From the NCBI GenBank assembly GCA_963783785.1, contig CAWAOQ010000012.1, forward strand, positions 1-64,000: a DNA stretch of 64,000 bases, written 5' to 3'. The stretch is from CADEEN01 sp963783785 (GTDB lineage Bacteria; Pseudomonadota; Gammaproteobacteria; Burkholderiales; Burkholderiaceae_C). The notes under the pieces were generated by a model, which had not been told where the DNA came from, searched no databases, and was given only the letters and a program-made list of their open reading frames with translations. Below, in pieces: positions 18,635 to 27,428 of this stretch. A program made the translations under genes and the position numbers. The first letter of the stretch is position 1; every line of letters starts with the position of its first letter.

Positions 18635-19902
18635 TTTCGCCGCGCCTGCACGAAGCGGCCTGGTACGCCCAGCGTGACGCGCTGTTCAGTGGCGGCAACG
18701 AGGTCACGCTGCTGACCGGTGGCGATCAGTTGTTCCCGGCCATGCATGCCGCCATCGCGCGCGCCCACCATGAGGTCTGGCTGGCCACCTACATCTTCCA
18801 CGACGACCCTGCTGGCCGCGCGATGGCAGATGCGTTGATCGCCGCCGCGCGGCGTGGCGTGCGGGTGCGCGTGGTGGTCGACGGATTCGGTTCGAAGGCG
18901 ACGCTGGCCACACTGCACCGCTGGCTCGACGGCAGCGGTGTCGCGTTGGCGGTGTTCCGCCCGATCGATCGCTGGTATGCGTGGCTGCAGCCCGGTCAAT
19001 TGCGTCGCCTGCACCAGAAACTGCTTGCCACCGACACCGAGATGGCGTTCGTCGGCGGCATCAACATCATCGACGACCGCAACGACCTCAACCACGGCGT
19101 GACGCCCGAGCCGCGGCTGGATTTCGCGGTGGCGCTGCGTGGCCCGGTGGTGGCCCCGGTGGCGCAGACGGCGCGCGCGATGTGGACGCGCGCTGCCTTC
19201 GGACGCGACTGGCGCGACGAGGTCATCGCGCTGGCCAAGAGCGCCGAGCCGGTGGCCCGCGCCCGCTCGTTGTTGCGACGCTTGCGTGTCAGCCCCGAGC
19301 CCGAGGACGGCGGCGCGGACCTGACGCCGGTGCGCGCCGCGTTCCTGGTGCGCGACAACCTGCGCCAGCGCCGCGCCATCGAGCGCAGCTACATCGATGC
19401 GCTGAGCCGGGCCCGCGAGCGCATCGACCTGGTGTCACCGTACTTCTACCCCGGTCGGCTGTTCCGCCGCGTCTTGTACGCCGCGGCGCGGCGGGGCGTG
19501 CGCGTGCGCCTGCTGTTGCAGGGCAAGCTCGACTACCGCTTCGCCGGCCTCGCGGCCAGCGTGCTGTACGACGAACTGCTGTCGCGCGGCGTGTGCATCT
19601 ACGAGTACACGCCGGCGTTCCTGCACGCCAAGGTGGCGTTGGTCGATCACGACTGGGCCACGGTCGGCAGTTCCAACATCGACCCGTTGTCGCTGCTGCT
19701 CAATCTGGAGGCCAACGTGGTCGTGCGCGACGTCGCCTTCAACAGCGCACTGGCTGTGGCGTTCGAGCAGGCGATCGCGGCATCGCGCGAAGTCACTGCG
19801 CCGCCAGTGGCCCGTGGCTGGGTCGCGGTGCTGCGACGAGGCTTCGTCGCGTGGGCCGCGAACTGGTACTTGCGCCTGGCCGGCATCAGCGGCCGGTATT
19901 GA
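18631..19902 (+). CDS. clsB: Cardiolipin synthase B (phospholipase D family)
   Basis: 423 residues with two phospholipase D motifs: HQKLLATDTEMAFVGG in the first half and HAKVALVDHDWATVGSSNID in the second. No N-terminal transmembrane helices are present, as in ClsB rather than ClsA. It makes cardiolipin from phosphatidylglycerol (or a related phosphatidyl transfer) at the inner membrane. The ATGA overlap with the EEP gene makes nudB-EEP-clsB one operon. The end is followed by a GC-rich intergenic repeat. Confidence 0.88.
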   Translation: MISPRLHEAAWYAQRDALFSGGNEVTLLTGGDQLFPAMHAAIARAHHEVWLATYIFHDDPAGRAMADALIAAARRGVRVRVVVDGFGSKATLATLHRWLDGSGVALAVFRPIDRWYAWLQPGQLRRLHQKLLATDTEMAFVGGINIIDDRNDLNHGVTPEPRLDFAVALRGPVVAPVAQTARAMWTRAAFGRDWRDEVIALAKSAEPVARARSLLRRLRVSPEPEDGGADLTPVRAAFLVRDNLRQRRAIERSYIDALSRARERIDLVSPYFYPGRLFRRVLYAAARRGVRVRLLLQGKLDYRFAGLAASVLYDELLSRGVCIYEYTPAFLHAKVALVDHDWATVGSSNIDPLSLLLNLEANVVVRDVAFNSALAVAFEQAIAASREVTAPPVARGWVAVLRRGFVAWAANWYLRLAGISGRY

Positions 19903-19935
19903 CGGCCCCAAGCTCGCTGCGCTCGCGTCCCCCGA

Positions 19936-20031
19936 GGGGCGGCCCGGCGCAGGCCCGAGGTGCGACCTCGACGGCACGTCGCGTCGCAGGGAGTCAGGCC
20001 GCTTGGGAGCGGCCCGGCGCTGGCCCGAGGT
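19936..20031. repeat. Direct repeat of a GC-rich intergenic element
   Basis: A 26-base unit, GGGGCGGCCCGGCGCAGGCC plus CGAGGT, at 19936-19961 recurs with two changes at 20006-20031. The second copy lies inside the 3' end of the DUF805 gene. The sequence just before copy one (CTCGCTGCGCTCGCGTCCCC) has the look of a dispersed intergenic repeat. Confidence 0.5.
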
Positions 20032-20398
20032 CACGCGTTGGAGCGTCGCCGAAGCGGTTCGGCCCGGCGTCGCCGCGCAGCAGGCCGTTCTCGATCAGCA
20101 CCCAGAGCCAGCCGGCCAGCGGGACCAGCGCCACCAGCACCCACCAGCCGCTCTTGCCGCGGTCGTGCCAGCGCTTGACGCTGACGGCCAGCGCTGGCCA
20201 CAACAGGGCCAGGTTGACGGCAACTTCGGTCGCACGCGGCGACACGCCGACCACCCGCAACAAGACCGTGAAGTACAGCGCCAGCCCCAGTGGCGCGGCC
20301 ACGCCCCACAGCCACCAGGTGCGGCGGTCGATGCGGCCGTCCAGCCGCAGCAGCAGGTGATTCAGGCTCATCGGTTCGGCGTCGTGCATGGGCCCCAT
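19994..20398 (-). CDS. DUF805 family membrane protein
   Basis: 134 residues as drawn; the ATG at 20371 (MSLNHLLLRLDGRIDRRTWW) is an equally good start and gives 125. The family pattern is the N-terminal GRIDRRTWW, then four hydrophobic segments with KRWHDRGKSGWW between the second and third, and PNRFGDAP at the end. These are small inner-membrane proteins of unknown function. The last 10-12 residues are encoded by a copy of the intergenic repeat noted at 19936-20031, so the original stop may have been lost. Confidence 0.8.
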   Translation of the reverse strand: MGPMHDAEPMSLNHLLLRLDGRIDRRTWWLWGVAAPLGLALYFTVLLRVVGVSPRATEVAVNLALLWPALAVSVKRWHDRGKSGWWVLVALVPLAGWLWVLIENGLLRGDAGPNRFGDAPTRDLGPAPGRSQAA

Positions 20399-20431
20399 CG
20401 TAGCGGCCGCCGGCGCGCACGGGCCGCCGTT

Positions 20432-20917
20432 TCAGCGCGGCGGCACGAGCGCCTTGCCGAAGCACACGCTCGTCGGGTCACCGACGTAGGGGCCGAACGG
20501 CGCGATGCGGCGCCAGCCGCAACGGCTGTACAGCGCGATCGCGGGCACCTGGCGCACACCGGTCTCGAGCACCAGTTGGCGGTAGCCGAGCATCCGGGCG
20601 GCTTGCTCGAGGCGTTCGAGCAGCGCACGGGCCACGCCGTCGCGGCGTGCATCGCGGATCACGAACATGCGCTGCAATTCGCCGGTGAAGGGGTTGCGCT
20701 GGCGCAGTGCGCCGCAACCGACCGCCTGGCCGTCGCGCCAGGCGAGCAGGTAGGTTTCGCGCGGACGCAGCGGCAGGTTGGTCGGGGCCGGGCTGCTGGC
20801 GCCGAACAGTTCGGGGTACAGCGCGCGGGCTTCGATCGCGGCTTCGCTCAGCAGGGCCAGCGCCTGCGGATGCAGCGGATCGACGGCGTCGACCGACAGG
20901 GCCGCGGTCGCCTGCAT
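20432..20917 (-). CDS. GNAT-family N-acetyltransferase
   Basis: 161 residues with the GNAT acetyl-CoA site pattern: AVGCGALRQ, a MFVIRDARRDGVARALLERLEQAA beta4-alpha3 region (the R/QxxGxA-type loop reads RRDGVA), LVLETGVRQVPAIALYSRCGW and the terminal GPYVGDPTSVCFGK. It resembles YjdJ/PhnO-type small-molecule acetyltransferases. It overlaps hutG by four bases (ATGA), so it is translated with it. The substrate is unknown, but an amino acid or amide would fit the neighbouring hutG and asparaginase. Confidence 0.83.
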   Translation of the reverse strand: MQATAALSVDAVDPLHPQALALLSEAAIEARALYPELFGASSPAPTNLPLRPRETYLLAWRDGQAVGCGALRQRNPFTGELQRMFVIRDARRDGVARALLERLEQAARMLGYRQLVLETGVRQVPAIALYSRCGWRRIAPFGPYVGDPTSVCFGKALVPPR

Positions 20918-21741
20918 CACGGTTGCCAATCGATCATGGCCTGCACCAGGGCATGCAGCAACGGTGTGATCGCCGCCGCCTTGTCGGCATGCCACTGCGC
21001 GGGGTCGGCCTCGTCGAGGTAGCAGCGCCAGCTCATCTCGAGCTGCACCGCGTGCACGCCATCGGCCGGGCGGCCGTGACGGCGCGTGATGTAGCCGCCC
21101 TTGAAGCGACCGTCGATCACGTGGCTGTAGCGTTGCTGTGTGCCGAGCACATTCGCCAACGCCGCAGTGAGCGATGGGGCGCAACTGGTGCCGCTGGCCG
21201 TGCCGAGGTTCAGGTGCGGCAAGCGGCCGTCGAACAGCCACGGCAGCTCGGACTTGATGCTGTGGGCGTCGAACAGCACGGCATGGCCGTGGCTGGCCTT
21301 CAGCCGCGCCAGCTCCTCGGTGAGCGCATCGTGGTAGGGCTTCCAGTACTGTTCGACACGCTCGGCAATCTCGCCAGCCTCGGGTTCGGCACCGTCGCGG
21401 TACAAGGCGTCGCCGCTGAAGAAGCGCGTCGGACACAGGCCGGTGTTGTTGACGCCGGCATACATCGGCGTGTCCTCACGCGGCCGGTTGAGATCGATCA
21501 CGTAGCGGCTGTAGCGCGGCACGATCAGGCTTGCGCCCAGCCCGCGAACGAAGCCGTACAGCCGGTCGAGGTGCCAATCGGTGTCCTCGACGGCCGCTGC
21601 GCGCGGCACCAGCCGCTCGCGCAGCGCGGGCGGGAGCGCGGTGCCGGCATGGGGCACGCTGACCAGCAGCGGACTGCTGCCCCGGTGCAGCGAGAAGACG
21701 TCGGCAGGGCGGGTCAAGGCAGGGTGCTGGCGTGCAGGCAC
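20917..21741 (-). CDS. hutG: N-formylglutamate deformylase
   Basis: 274 residues. Family segments are LLVSVPHAGTALP near the start, DTDWHLDRLYGF, RYVIDLNRPR, FDAHSIKSELPWLFDG, a FKGGYITRRHG segment and VQLEMSWRCYLDE, with the metal-binding His/Glu residues of the N-formylglutamate amidohydrolase fold. In histidine catabolism it hydrolyses N-formylglutamate to formate and glutamate. No other hut genes lie nearby; instead it sits between a small unknown gene (28-bp overlap) and a GNAT gene. Confidence 0.88.
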   Translation of the reverse strand: MPARQHPALTRPADVFSLHRGSSPLLVSVPHAGTALPPALRERLVPRAAAVEDTDWHLDRLYGFVRGLGASLIVPRYSRYVIDLNRPREDTPMYAGVNNTGLCPTRFFSGDALYRDGAEPEAGEIAERVEQYWKPYHDALTEELARLKASHGHAVLFDAHSIKSELPWLFDGRLPHLNLGTASGTSCAPSLTAALANVLGTQQRYSHVIDGRFKGGYITRRHGRPADGVHAVQLEMSWRCYLDEADPAQWHADKAAAITPLLHALVQAMIDWQP

Positions 21742-22142
21742 AGCGCGGAGATTTCGCGCTCGACATCGATCGGGAAGCCGCGCCGGCCGACGCGCCGGTC
21801 ATTGAGCAGGTGATCGAACATATCGGTGCGCGCCGCAGCGTTCGGCCACGCCGCGGCGAGGGCGTTGATGATGCGCGGGTAGCGCTCGATGGTGGCCACC
21901 GGCCGCAGGGTCTCGGGCAACTGCGCTGTCCAGTCCATCGCGCGACCGGTCAGTGCGCGGTCGGTGGCCAGCGGGGGGCGGCGGTTCTTCTCCCAGTAGC
22001 CGGGCACATGGTCGAGCATGCGCGCGATGTCGGTGGGCACCTGTTCATGCGCAGCCCGGGCGTCATCGATCGAGACCGGTTCGAAATCGATCATCCCCGA
22101 CGATGAGGGTTTGTATTTCGGAGGGGGGGTGGTGGCGCTCAT
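21714..22142 (-). CDS. Conserved-looking hypothetical protein
   Basis: 142 residues, soluble, with no signal peptide or membrane segment. A proline-rich start (MSATTPPPKYKP) is followed by a compact helical protein with MLDHVPGYWEKNRRPP, ERYPRIINALAAAWPN and a basic DRRVGRRGFPIDVEREISAL end. I do not recognise a named family, although the GFP.DV..EI..L ending is common in small Burkholderiales proteins. It overlaps the hutG start by 28 bp in another frame, implying co-expression. Confidence 0.6.
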   Translation of the reverse strand: MSATTPPPKYKPSSSGMIDFEPVSIDDARAAHEQVPTDIARMLDHVPGYWEKNRRPPLATDRALTGRAMDWTAQLPETLRPVATIERYPRIINALAAAWPNAAARTDMFDHLLNDRRVGRRGFPIDVEREISALCLHASTLP

Positions 22143-22200
22143 GACTCAGCGTTGTTGCCGTCATTCTGGCGTCGTCCCGGGCCGGATCGATGGCAATGTG

Positions 22201-23271
22201 TCACACCATTGCGCGGTTTGCGCGGTGGCGTGGTCCCACCAGCTCCCGCAACGACGCATGCGCCGCCAGGCGCCCGACCTGCAGGCCGCGCCAGTTGAAC
22301 AATGTCACGTCGGCAAGGCTGGCGAGCAGTTGCCGTTCGCCGTCGGTGTGCAGTGGCACCAGCGCCTCGATCAGCGTGGCCATCACGACCTCGCAGGCGC
22401 GTGAATTGTTGCCGTCGTCGACCTTGATCGCCACGCCCAGCCCGGCCTCGGGCAATGCGGCGCAGTACATGCCTTCGGCGCCGACCTTGCAGCACACCCG
22501 CTCGCCCAGCGCCTGCATCACGCGGGTGTCGAAACGGCCCGTGCCGCCGACCATGAACGGCGCGCTCGCCACTGCACGGCGCAGCCGGGTGGCCGCGGCC
22601 GCACGGCCGGGCGACAGGCCGATGCCGCTGGCCACGCGTGCAAAACCCAGCGCGAGCTGGCGCAGCGCGATGCCGTAGGTCGGAATCGAGCAGCCGTCGG
22701 TGCCGAGCGGTGCATGCGCGAGGTCGCAGCCGGTGGCGGCCTCGATGGCCGCGCCGACTTCGCGCATCACCGGGTGCTCGGGCCGGACGTAGCCGGCCAG
22801 GAAGGCGCGATGGTCCTGCGGCCCGGCGAGCAGGCAGCCGAGGCAGACGAAGCCGGCGTGCTTGCCGGAGCAGTTGTTGTGCAGCGGGCCCGGTACCGCG
22901 CCGGCGGCGGCCAGTGCGCGGCTCGCGACATCGTGGTTCGGCCAGTGCGTGCCGCACTCGAGCACGCTGTCGTCGAGCCCGGCCTTGGCCAGCATCGCGG
23001 CGGCCGTGCGCACGTGCGCCGGCTCGCCGCCGTGCGACGCGCAGGCCAGCGCCAGTTCCTCGTCGGTCAGCGCATAGCGCTCGGCCGCACCGCTCTCCAC
23101 CAGCGGCAAGGCCTGCAGCACCTTGATCGCCGAGCGCGGGAACACCGGGCGGTCGATGTCGCCGAGCGTGGCCACGACCGCGCCATCACCATCGACCACC
23201 GCCAAGGCGCCGCGGTGGAACGACTCCACCGCGCCGCCGCGCCAGGTTTCCACCAGAACCGGATTGGTCAT
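22201..23271 (-). CDS. L-asparaginase II family protein
   Basis: 356 residues of the asparaginase II family (COG4448, the Rhizobium AnsA-like type, unrelated to E. coli AnsB). Conserved segments are VLVETWRGGAVESFHRGA at the start, FPRSAIKVLQALPLVESGA (a serine-lysine pair SxxK), CASHGGEPAHV, LHNNCSGKHAGFVC and a GTDGCSIPTYGI segment. It hydrolyses asparagine to aspartate and ammonia. The start at 23271 gives MTNPVLVE; upstream in-frame codons show no family character. It is divergent from the EamA transporter gene. Confidence 0.88.
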   Translation of the reverse strand: MTNPVLVETWRGGAVESFHRGALAVVDGDGAVVATLGDIDRPVFPRSAIKVLQALPLVESGAAERYALTDEELALACASHGGEPAHVRTAAAMLAKAGLDDSVLECGTHWPNHDVASRALAAAGAVPGPLHNNCSGKHAGFVCLGCLLAGPQDHRAFLAGYVRPEHPVMREVGAAIEAATGCDLAHAPLGTDGCSIPTYGIALRQLALGFARVASGIGLSPGRAAAATRLRRAVASAPFMVGGTGRFDTRVMQALGERVCCKVGAEGMYCAALPEAGLGVAIKVDDGNNSRACEVVMATLIEALVPLHTDGERQLLASLADVTLFNWRGLQVGRLAAHASLRELVGPRHRANRAMV

Positions 23272-23322
23272 CGTCGCTCGCTGCGCTGTTGCTCGAATGG
23301 CACTGTAGCGCGCGGCGCAGCG

Positions 23323-23328
23323 GACAAT
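23323..23328 (+). promoter_or_regulatory. -10-like element GACAAT 6 bases before ATG
   Basis: GACAAT is placed so that transcription would begin at or within a few bases of the EamA-family start codon, as at ubiJ and two other genes here. Confidence 0.3.
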
Positions 23329-23334
23329 CGCGGC

Positions 23335-24216
23335 ATGCCGGCCAACGCCCTTGCGCTCGTGCTCGTTGCCGCGATGCTGCATGCGTTGTGGAACGTCGCC
23401 GCCAAGAAGGCTGGCGGCAACCACCACTTCGCGCTGATCAGCGTGCTGATCACCTGCGTGTTGTGGGCGCCGGTCGCGCTGTGGTTCGGTCTGCACGAGT
23501 GGCTGCGCTGGGGCGTGCGCGAATGGGCCGTGCTGCTCGTCAGCGCCGTCGTTCACGTGCTGTATTTCACCGTGCTGCTGACGGGCTACCGCAAGGCCGA
23601 CCTCAGCGTGGTCTACCCGGTGGCCCGCGGCAGCGGGCCGTTGCTGGCCGCGGCCGCGGCGGTGCTGCTGCTCGGCGAGCGGCTGTCGGCACTGGGCACC
23701 GCTGGCGTGATCGCGGTTTGCACCGGCGTGTTCCTGGTTGCCGGCGGCCCGGCCCTGTGGCGACAGTCGCACGATGCCGCGCGACGTCAGCGCACGCTGG
23801 CCGGCCTGCGCTGGGGCGCGCTGACCGGCGCGCTGATCGCCAGCTACACCGTCATCGATGGCTACGCCGTCAAGGTGCTGCTGATCGGCCCGGTGCTCGT
23901 CGACTACGTCGGCAATCTGTTGCGCGTGCCGATCCTGCTGCCAGCCGCGCTGCGCGACCTGCCCGGCCTGCGCCGTGCCTGGCGCGGCCAATGGCGATAC
24001 GCGCTGGTGGTGGCGGCGCTCGGACCGCTGGCCTACGTGCTGGTGCTCTACGCGGTCACGATGGCCCCGCTGTCGCACGTGGCGCCGGCACGCGAGGTGT
24101 CGATGCTGTTCGCCGCGATGCTCGGTGGGCGCCTTCTCGGCGAGAGCGACCGCGGCCTGCGATTCGTCGGCGCCGCGTGCATGGCCGCCGGTGTCGTCGC
24201 GCTGGCGACCGCCTGA
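23335..24216 (+). CDS. EamA (DMT) family transporter
   Basis: 293 residues with ten predicted transmembrane helices in two EamA repeats (about 5-135 and 155-293). The second repeat ends GGRLLGESDRGLRFVGAACMAAGVVAL, mirroring the first repeat's LLGERLSALGTAGVIAVCTGVFLV. These inner-membrane transporters typically export amino acids or small metabolites. It starts 63 bp from the divergent asparaginase gene, so an amino-acid link is possible but unproved. Confidence 0.85.
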   Translation: MPANALALVLVAAMLHALWNVAAKKAGGNHHFALISVLITCVLWAPVALWFGLHEWLRWGVREWAVLLVSAVVHVLYFTVLLTGYRKADLSVVYPVARGSGPLLAAAAAVLLLGERLSALGTAGVIAVCTGVFLVAGGPALWRQSHDAARRQRTLAGLRWGALTGALIASYTVIDGYAVKVLLIGPVLVDYVGNLLRVPILLPAALRDLPGLRRAWRGQWRYALVVAALGPLAYVLVLYAVTMAPLSHVAPAREVSMLFAAMLGGRLLGESDRGLRFVGAACMAAGVVALATA

Positions 24217-24223
24217 CGCTGTG

Positions 24224-24229
24224 CACAAT
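24224..24229 (+). promoter_or_regulatory. -10-like element CACAAT 8 bases before ATG
   Basis: CACAAT in the 21-bp gap between the EamA gene and the next start, in the same position as at ubiJ, suggesting near-leaderless transcription. Confidence 0.3.
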
Positions 24230-24237
24230 TGCCGGCC

Positions 24238-25248
24238 ATGGATTCGCTGTCGCAGATCGGTCTCGGCGCCGCGGTTGGCGTGGCCGCGATGGGCCGGCGC
24301 ACGGCGGTGTGGAAGGCCGCACTGTGGGGTGCGGTGGCCGGCACGCTGCCCGACCTCGACGTGCTGATCGACTACGGCGACCCGATCCGCAACATGGTGC
24401 TGCACCGCGCTGAAACCCACGCGCTGTTCTGGCTGACGTTGTTTTCGCTGCCGCTGGCCACCGCGATCGCGCGGCTGCATGGCGAGTGGGCGCAGTGGCG
24501 GCGCTGGTGGCTGGCGATCTGGCTGGTGCTGGTGACGCACCCGCTGCTCGATGCGATGACGGTCTACGGCACGCAGCTTGCGCTGCCGTTCTCGAATCAT
24601 CCGTTCGGCGTCGGCAGCGTCTTCATCATCGACCCGCTGTACACGCTGCCGCTGCTGGTGGGTGGCGGCTGGGCGCTGGCGACGCACGGCAGCGCGCGCG
24701 GCCTGGCGGCCAACGTTGCTGGCCTCGTGCTCAGCACGGCCTACCTGGTCTGGGGCGTTGCGGCGCAACAGCTGGTCGATCGCATCGCCCGCGCCTCGCT
24801 CGCCGCGCAAGGCATTGCCGCCGAGCGCGTGCTGGTCACGCCGACGGCGTTCAACTCGCTGCTGTGGCGTGTGGTCGCGGTGGCCGGCGAGCACTACCAC
24901 GAGGGCTTCTACTCGCTGCTCGATGCCGCGCCGCGCGTCACGTTCGATCGCTTCGATCGCGGCAGCGCGTTGGCCACCGAACTGCAGGGCGTCGAGGGCG
25001 TGCAACGCGTCGCGGCCTTCAGCAAGGGCTTCTACAAGGTGCGGCAGGACGGGTCGCGGGTGCTGGTCAGCGACCTGCGCATGGGCCAGGAGCCGAACTA
25101 CTTCTTCACCTTCGCGGTGGCCGAACGGCGCAGCGAGCCGGTGCCAATGGCGACGCCCGAGCAGGTCGGCGCGCGGCTGGATGTCGAGCGCGGCCTGCCC
25201 TGGCTGTGGCGGCGCATGCTGGGTGATCCGCTGCCGCCACCGAGGTGA
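24238..25248 (+). CDS. Membrane-bound metal-dependent hydrolase (YdjM/DUF457-like)
   Basis: 336 residues. The N-terminal half has three to four transmembrane helices and the metal-site pattern of the YdjM family: GTLPDLDVLIDYG with two aspartates, LHRAETHALFW with histidines, and VTHPLLDAMTVYGT. The C-terminal 140 residues (from about 200) form a soluble domain with FKGFY-like and FTFAVAERR segments. The family is annotated as inner-membrane metal hydrolases; E. coli YdjM is SOS-induced, but no LexA box is evident here. The substrate is unknown. Confidence 0.82.
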   Translation: MDSLSQIGLGAAVGVAAMGRRTAVWKAALWGAVAGTLPDLDVLIDYGDPIRNMVLHRAETHALFWLTLFSLPLATAIARLHGEWAQWRRWWLAIWLVLVTHPLLDAMTVYGTQLALPFSNHPFGVGSVFIIDPLYTLPLLVGGGWALATHGSARGLAANVAGLVLSTAYLVWGVAAQQLVDRIARASLAAQGIAAERVLVTPTAFNSLLWRVVAVAGEHYHEGFYSLLDAAPRVTFDRFDRGSALATELQGVEGVQRVAAFSKGFYKVRQDGSRVLVSDLRMGQEPNYFFTFAVAERRSEPVPMATPEQVGARLDVERGLPWLWRRMLGDPLPPPR

Positions 25249-25423
25249 CGGGCGAAGGCACCTGCGGTGCTCCTCCCGTCCGCCGGGACTGGCACGGCGC
25301 AGCTTCGGTGCAGTCGATCGCGACCCCTTCGTCGCCGGCCAGCGCCAGCGCCGGCACGTCATGCGCGCGACCGCAGCTCGGCACCGCGTCGCGCCGCCCA
25401 GTGACAAGCGTGCCGCCGATTCA
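25249..25423. other. Intergenic stretch between convergent genes
   Basis: 175 bp of GC-rich sequence between the YdjM-like gene and the AsmA-like gene. I see no gene, no clear terminator and no repeat. Confidence 0.5.
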
Positions 25424-26527
25424 TCAGCGCCCGAACAGGCCCTTGATCACGCTGCCGATGCCTTCGACCACGCCGCCGAAGCTGACGCCGAGCTTCTCGG
25501 CCAGGCCAACCGCAAAGCGCGCGGCGAACAACTCGTTGAGCGAGAACTTCGGGTCGTCGAGTTTGCCTTCGAGCGTGAACGCGAGTTCGATGCGGCCGTC
25601 GCGGCTCATCGCGGCCAGCACCGCCTGGCGCGGCACACCGGCAAAGGTGCCGAACGCGCCGCCACTGCTGGCCAAGTCCAGGTCGGTGAGCGTCAGGCGG
25701 CCTGGGGCATTCAGCTGCTGGCCCTTCACGTGGGCGTCGACCGCCAGGTCGAGCGCGCCGCGGCGCACGGCCGCTTCGTTGGCGCGCAGCAGGTAGGGCT
25801 GCAAGGCCACGAGGTCCAGGCCCTTGACCTTCAGCGTCAGGTCGGCGTCGCGCGTGGCTGGCGTCAGGTGGCCTTGCAGCGACAGCGCACCATTGCGCTG
25901 CGGCCCTTTGAGCGTGGCCTGGATCGAAACCGCGGCGCGTTCGTCGAGCGCTGGCAGCGTGAGCGGGCCGACATCGGCGCGCAGCGGGGCCAGGCGGATG
26001 TGGTGCGGCTTGCCGTGCGCCCCGGCCACGGAGGCGTCGTAGAAGTCGATCGCGACGTCGCGCAGACGCAGCGTGCCGATGTGAACGGCTGGGCCCGTGC
26101 GATCGCCGCTCGCGTTGCCGGGCCTGCTGCCGGCGTTCGCCTCGAACAGGCTCGGCAGCACGCGCAGCCGGCCCTCGCGGGTGCGCAGCAGCGACAGGCT
26201 CGCGCCCTCGACCGTCACGCTGGAAAGTTGCCAACCGCTGCGCCACAGGCTGGCCAACGAAGGCACCACGCGCACGCGCTCGGCGCTCAATTCGTCTGGC
26301 GCGGGCCAGCGACCCTGCGGGTCCTGGCCGGCGCGCACGCGCAGCCCGCGCAGTTCCACGCCGCTCCAGCCGAGCGACGCTGCATCCAGCGTCGCGCGTG
26401 GTCCGAGTGCCGCTTCGATACCGGCGTGCAGGCGGCGCGATGCGAGCTGGAAGGCCAGTGCCGCGCCCACCAGCAGCAGGGCTGCGACACCCAGCACGAT
26501 GATCGCGTAGCGGTTCGACTTCGACAT
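25424..26527 (-). CDS. AsmA/DUF748-like envelope protein
   Basis: 367 residues from MSKSNRYAIIVLG, with an N-terminal membrane anchor (about 6-30). A long periplasmic part consists of repeated beta-strand segments: LGWSGVELRGLRVR, VRVVPSLASLWRSGWQLSSVTVEGASLSLLR, LRLRDVAIDFYDASV, LQGHLTPATRDADLTLKVKGLDLVALQPYL and GRLTLTDLDL. This order is that of DUF748/AsmA-type proteins, which form grooved beta structures thought to carry lipids between membranes. The end KLGVSFGGVVEGIGSVIKGLFG also fits the family. In-frame codons upstream of 26527 run into the divergent DUF429 gene and are rejected. Confidence 0.72.
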   Translation of the reverse strand: MSKSNRYAIIVLGVAALLLVGAALAFQLASRRLHAGIEAALGPRATLDAASLGWSGVELRGLRVRAGQDPQGRWPAPDELSAERVRVVPSLASLWRSGWQLSSVTVEGASLSLLRTREGRLRVLPSLFEANAGSRPGNASGDRTGPAVHIGTLRLRDVAIDFYDASVAGAHGKPHHIRLAPLRADVGPLTLPALDERAAVSIQATLKGPQRNGALSLQGHLTPATRDADLTLKVKGLDLVALQPYLLRANEAAVRRGALDLAVDAHVKGQQLNAPGRLTLTDLDLASSGGAFGTFAGVPRQAVLAAMSRDGRIELAFTLEGKLDDPKFSLNELFAARFAVGLAEKLGVSFGGVVEGIGSVIKGLFGR

Positions 26528-26554
26528 CACATGATTGTGCGCAGCGGGCACGGC

Positions 26555-26560
26555 CACAAT
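26555..26560 (+). promoter_or_regulatory. -10-like element CACAAT 7 bases before ATG
   Basis: CACAAT in the 40-bp gap between the divergent AsmA-like and DUF429 genes, again directly before the start codon. Confidence 0.3.
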
Positions 26561-26567
26561 CAGCGCC

Positions 26568-27428
26568 ATGCCCGCACTCGCCGCGACGCCTGTCACGAAT
26601 TGCCTTGGCGTCGACTTCACCAGCGCGCCGACAAAGCGCAAGCCGATCACCGTGGCCCGCGGCAGTGTGCACGGAGCGCGCGTGTCGCTGCAGCGCGTCG
26701 ATGCGCTGGACAGTTTCGCGGCGTTCGAGGTCCTGCTGCGCGAGGCCGGGCCCTGGGTCGGTGCATTCGATTTCCCGTTTGGCCTGCCGCGCGAGTTGGT
26801 CGAGGCGCTCGACTGGCCGCGCGAATGGCAGGCATTGATGCGTCACTACGCGGCGCTGTCGCGGCCGCAGATCCGCGCAGCGTTCGCGGCCTTCTGTGCC
26901 GCGCGGCCTGTCGGCGCGAAATTCGCGCATCGCGCCTGCGACCGGCCGGCCGGCTCGAGCCCGTCGATGAAGTGGGTCAACCCGCCGGTGGCCTTCATGA
27001 TGCACGCGGGCGTGCCACGGCTGATCGATGCCGGCGTGTACCTGCCGGCGCTGACGCAAGGACGCGTCGCGGCCGACCGCAGTCGGGTGGCCCTCGAGGG
27101 CTATCCCGGCTTGCTCGCGCGCGAGCTGATCGGCAGTCGCTCGTACAAGAGCGACGAGCGTGCCAGGCAGACGCCCGAACGTCTGATCGCGCGCAAGGAC
27201 CTGGTCGATGCCGTCGAACAGGGCCGCAGCAGCCTGGGCCTGCGCCTGCGCCTGACGCACGCCCAGCGCGATGCGCTGGTGGCCGACGCGGCCGGTGACC
27301 GTCTGGACGCGGTGCTGTGCCTGATGCAGGCAGCCTGGGCCGCGCAGCGGCCCGGCTACGGGTTGCCGGCCGCGGTCGATCCCCTCGAAGGGTGGATCGT
27401 CACGGCCGGCGTGTCGACTACTCCTTGA
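26568..27428 (+). CDS. DUF429 family protein
   Basis: 286 residues. The start LGVDFTSAPTKRKPITVARG and the segment WVGAFDFPFGLPRELVEAL show the RNase H-like fold pattern of DUF429, with acidic residues at the ends of strands. Later parts are PSMKWVNPPVAFMMHAGVPRL, ALEGYPGLLAR, SYKSDERARQTPERLIARKDL and DRLDAVLCLMQAAWA. The function is not established; the fold suggests a nuclease or nucleotide-binding role. It ends 11 bp inside the convergent dppA stop region. Confidence 0.75.
   Translation: MPALAATPVTNCLGVDFTSAPTKRKPITVARGSVHGARVSLQRVDALDSFAAFEVLLREAGPWVGAFDFPFGLPRELVEALDWPREWQALMRHYAALSRPQIRAAFAAFCAARPVGAKFAHRACDRPAGSSPSMKWVNPPVAFMMHAGVPRLIDAGVYLPALTQGRVAADRSRVALEGYPGLLARELIGSRSYKSDERARQTPERLIARKDLVDAVEQGRSSLGLRLRLTHAQRDALVADAAGDRLDAVLCLMQAAWAAQRPGYGLPAAVDPLEGWIVTAGVSTTP

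Noticed and set aside
22201..25407. Very long continuous minus-strand frame running past the asparaginase start for over 1,000 codons
   Set aside because: Only the last 356 codons show family similarity; the remainder is the antisense of the EamA and YdjM-like genes, kept open by GC-rich third positions.
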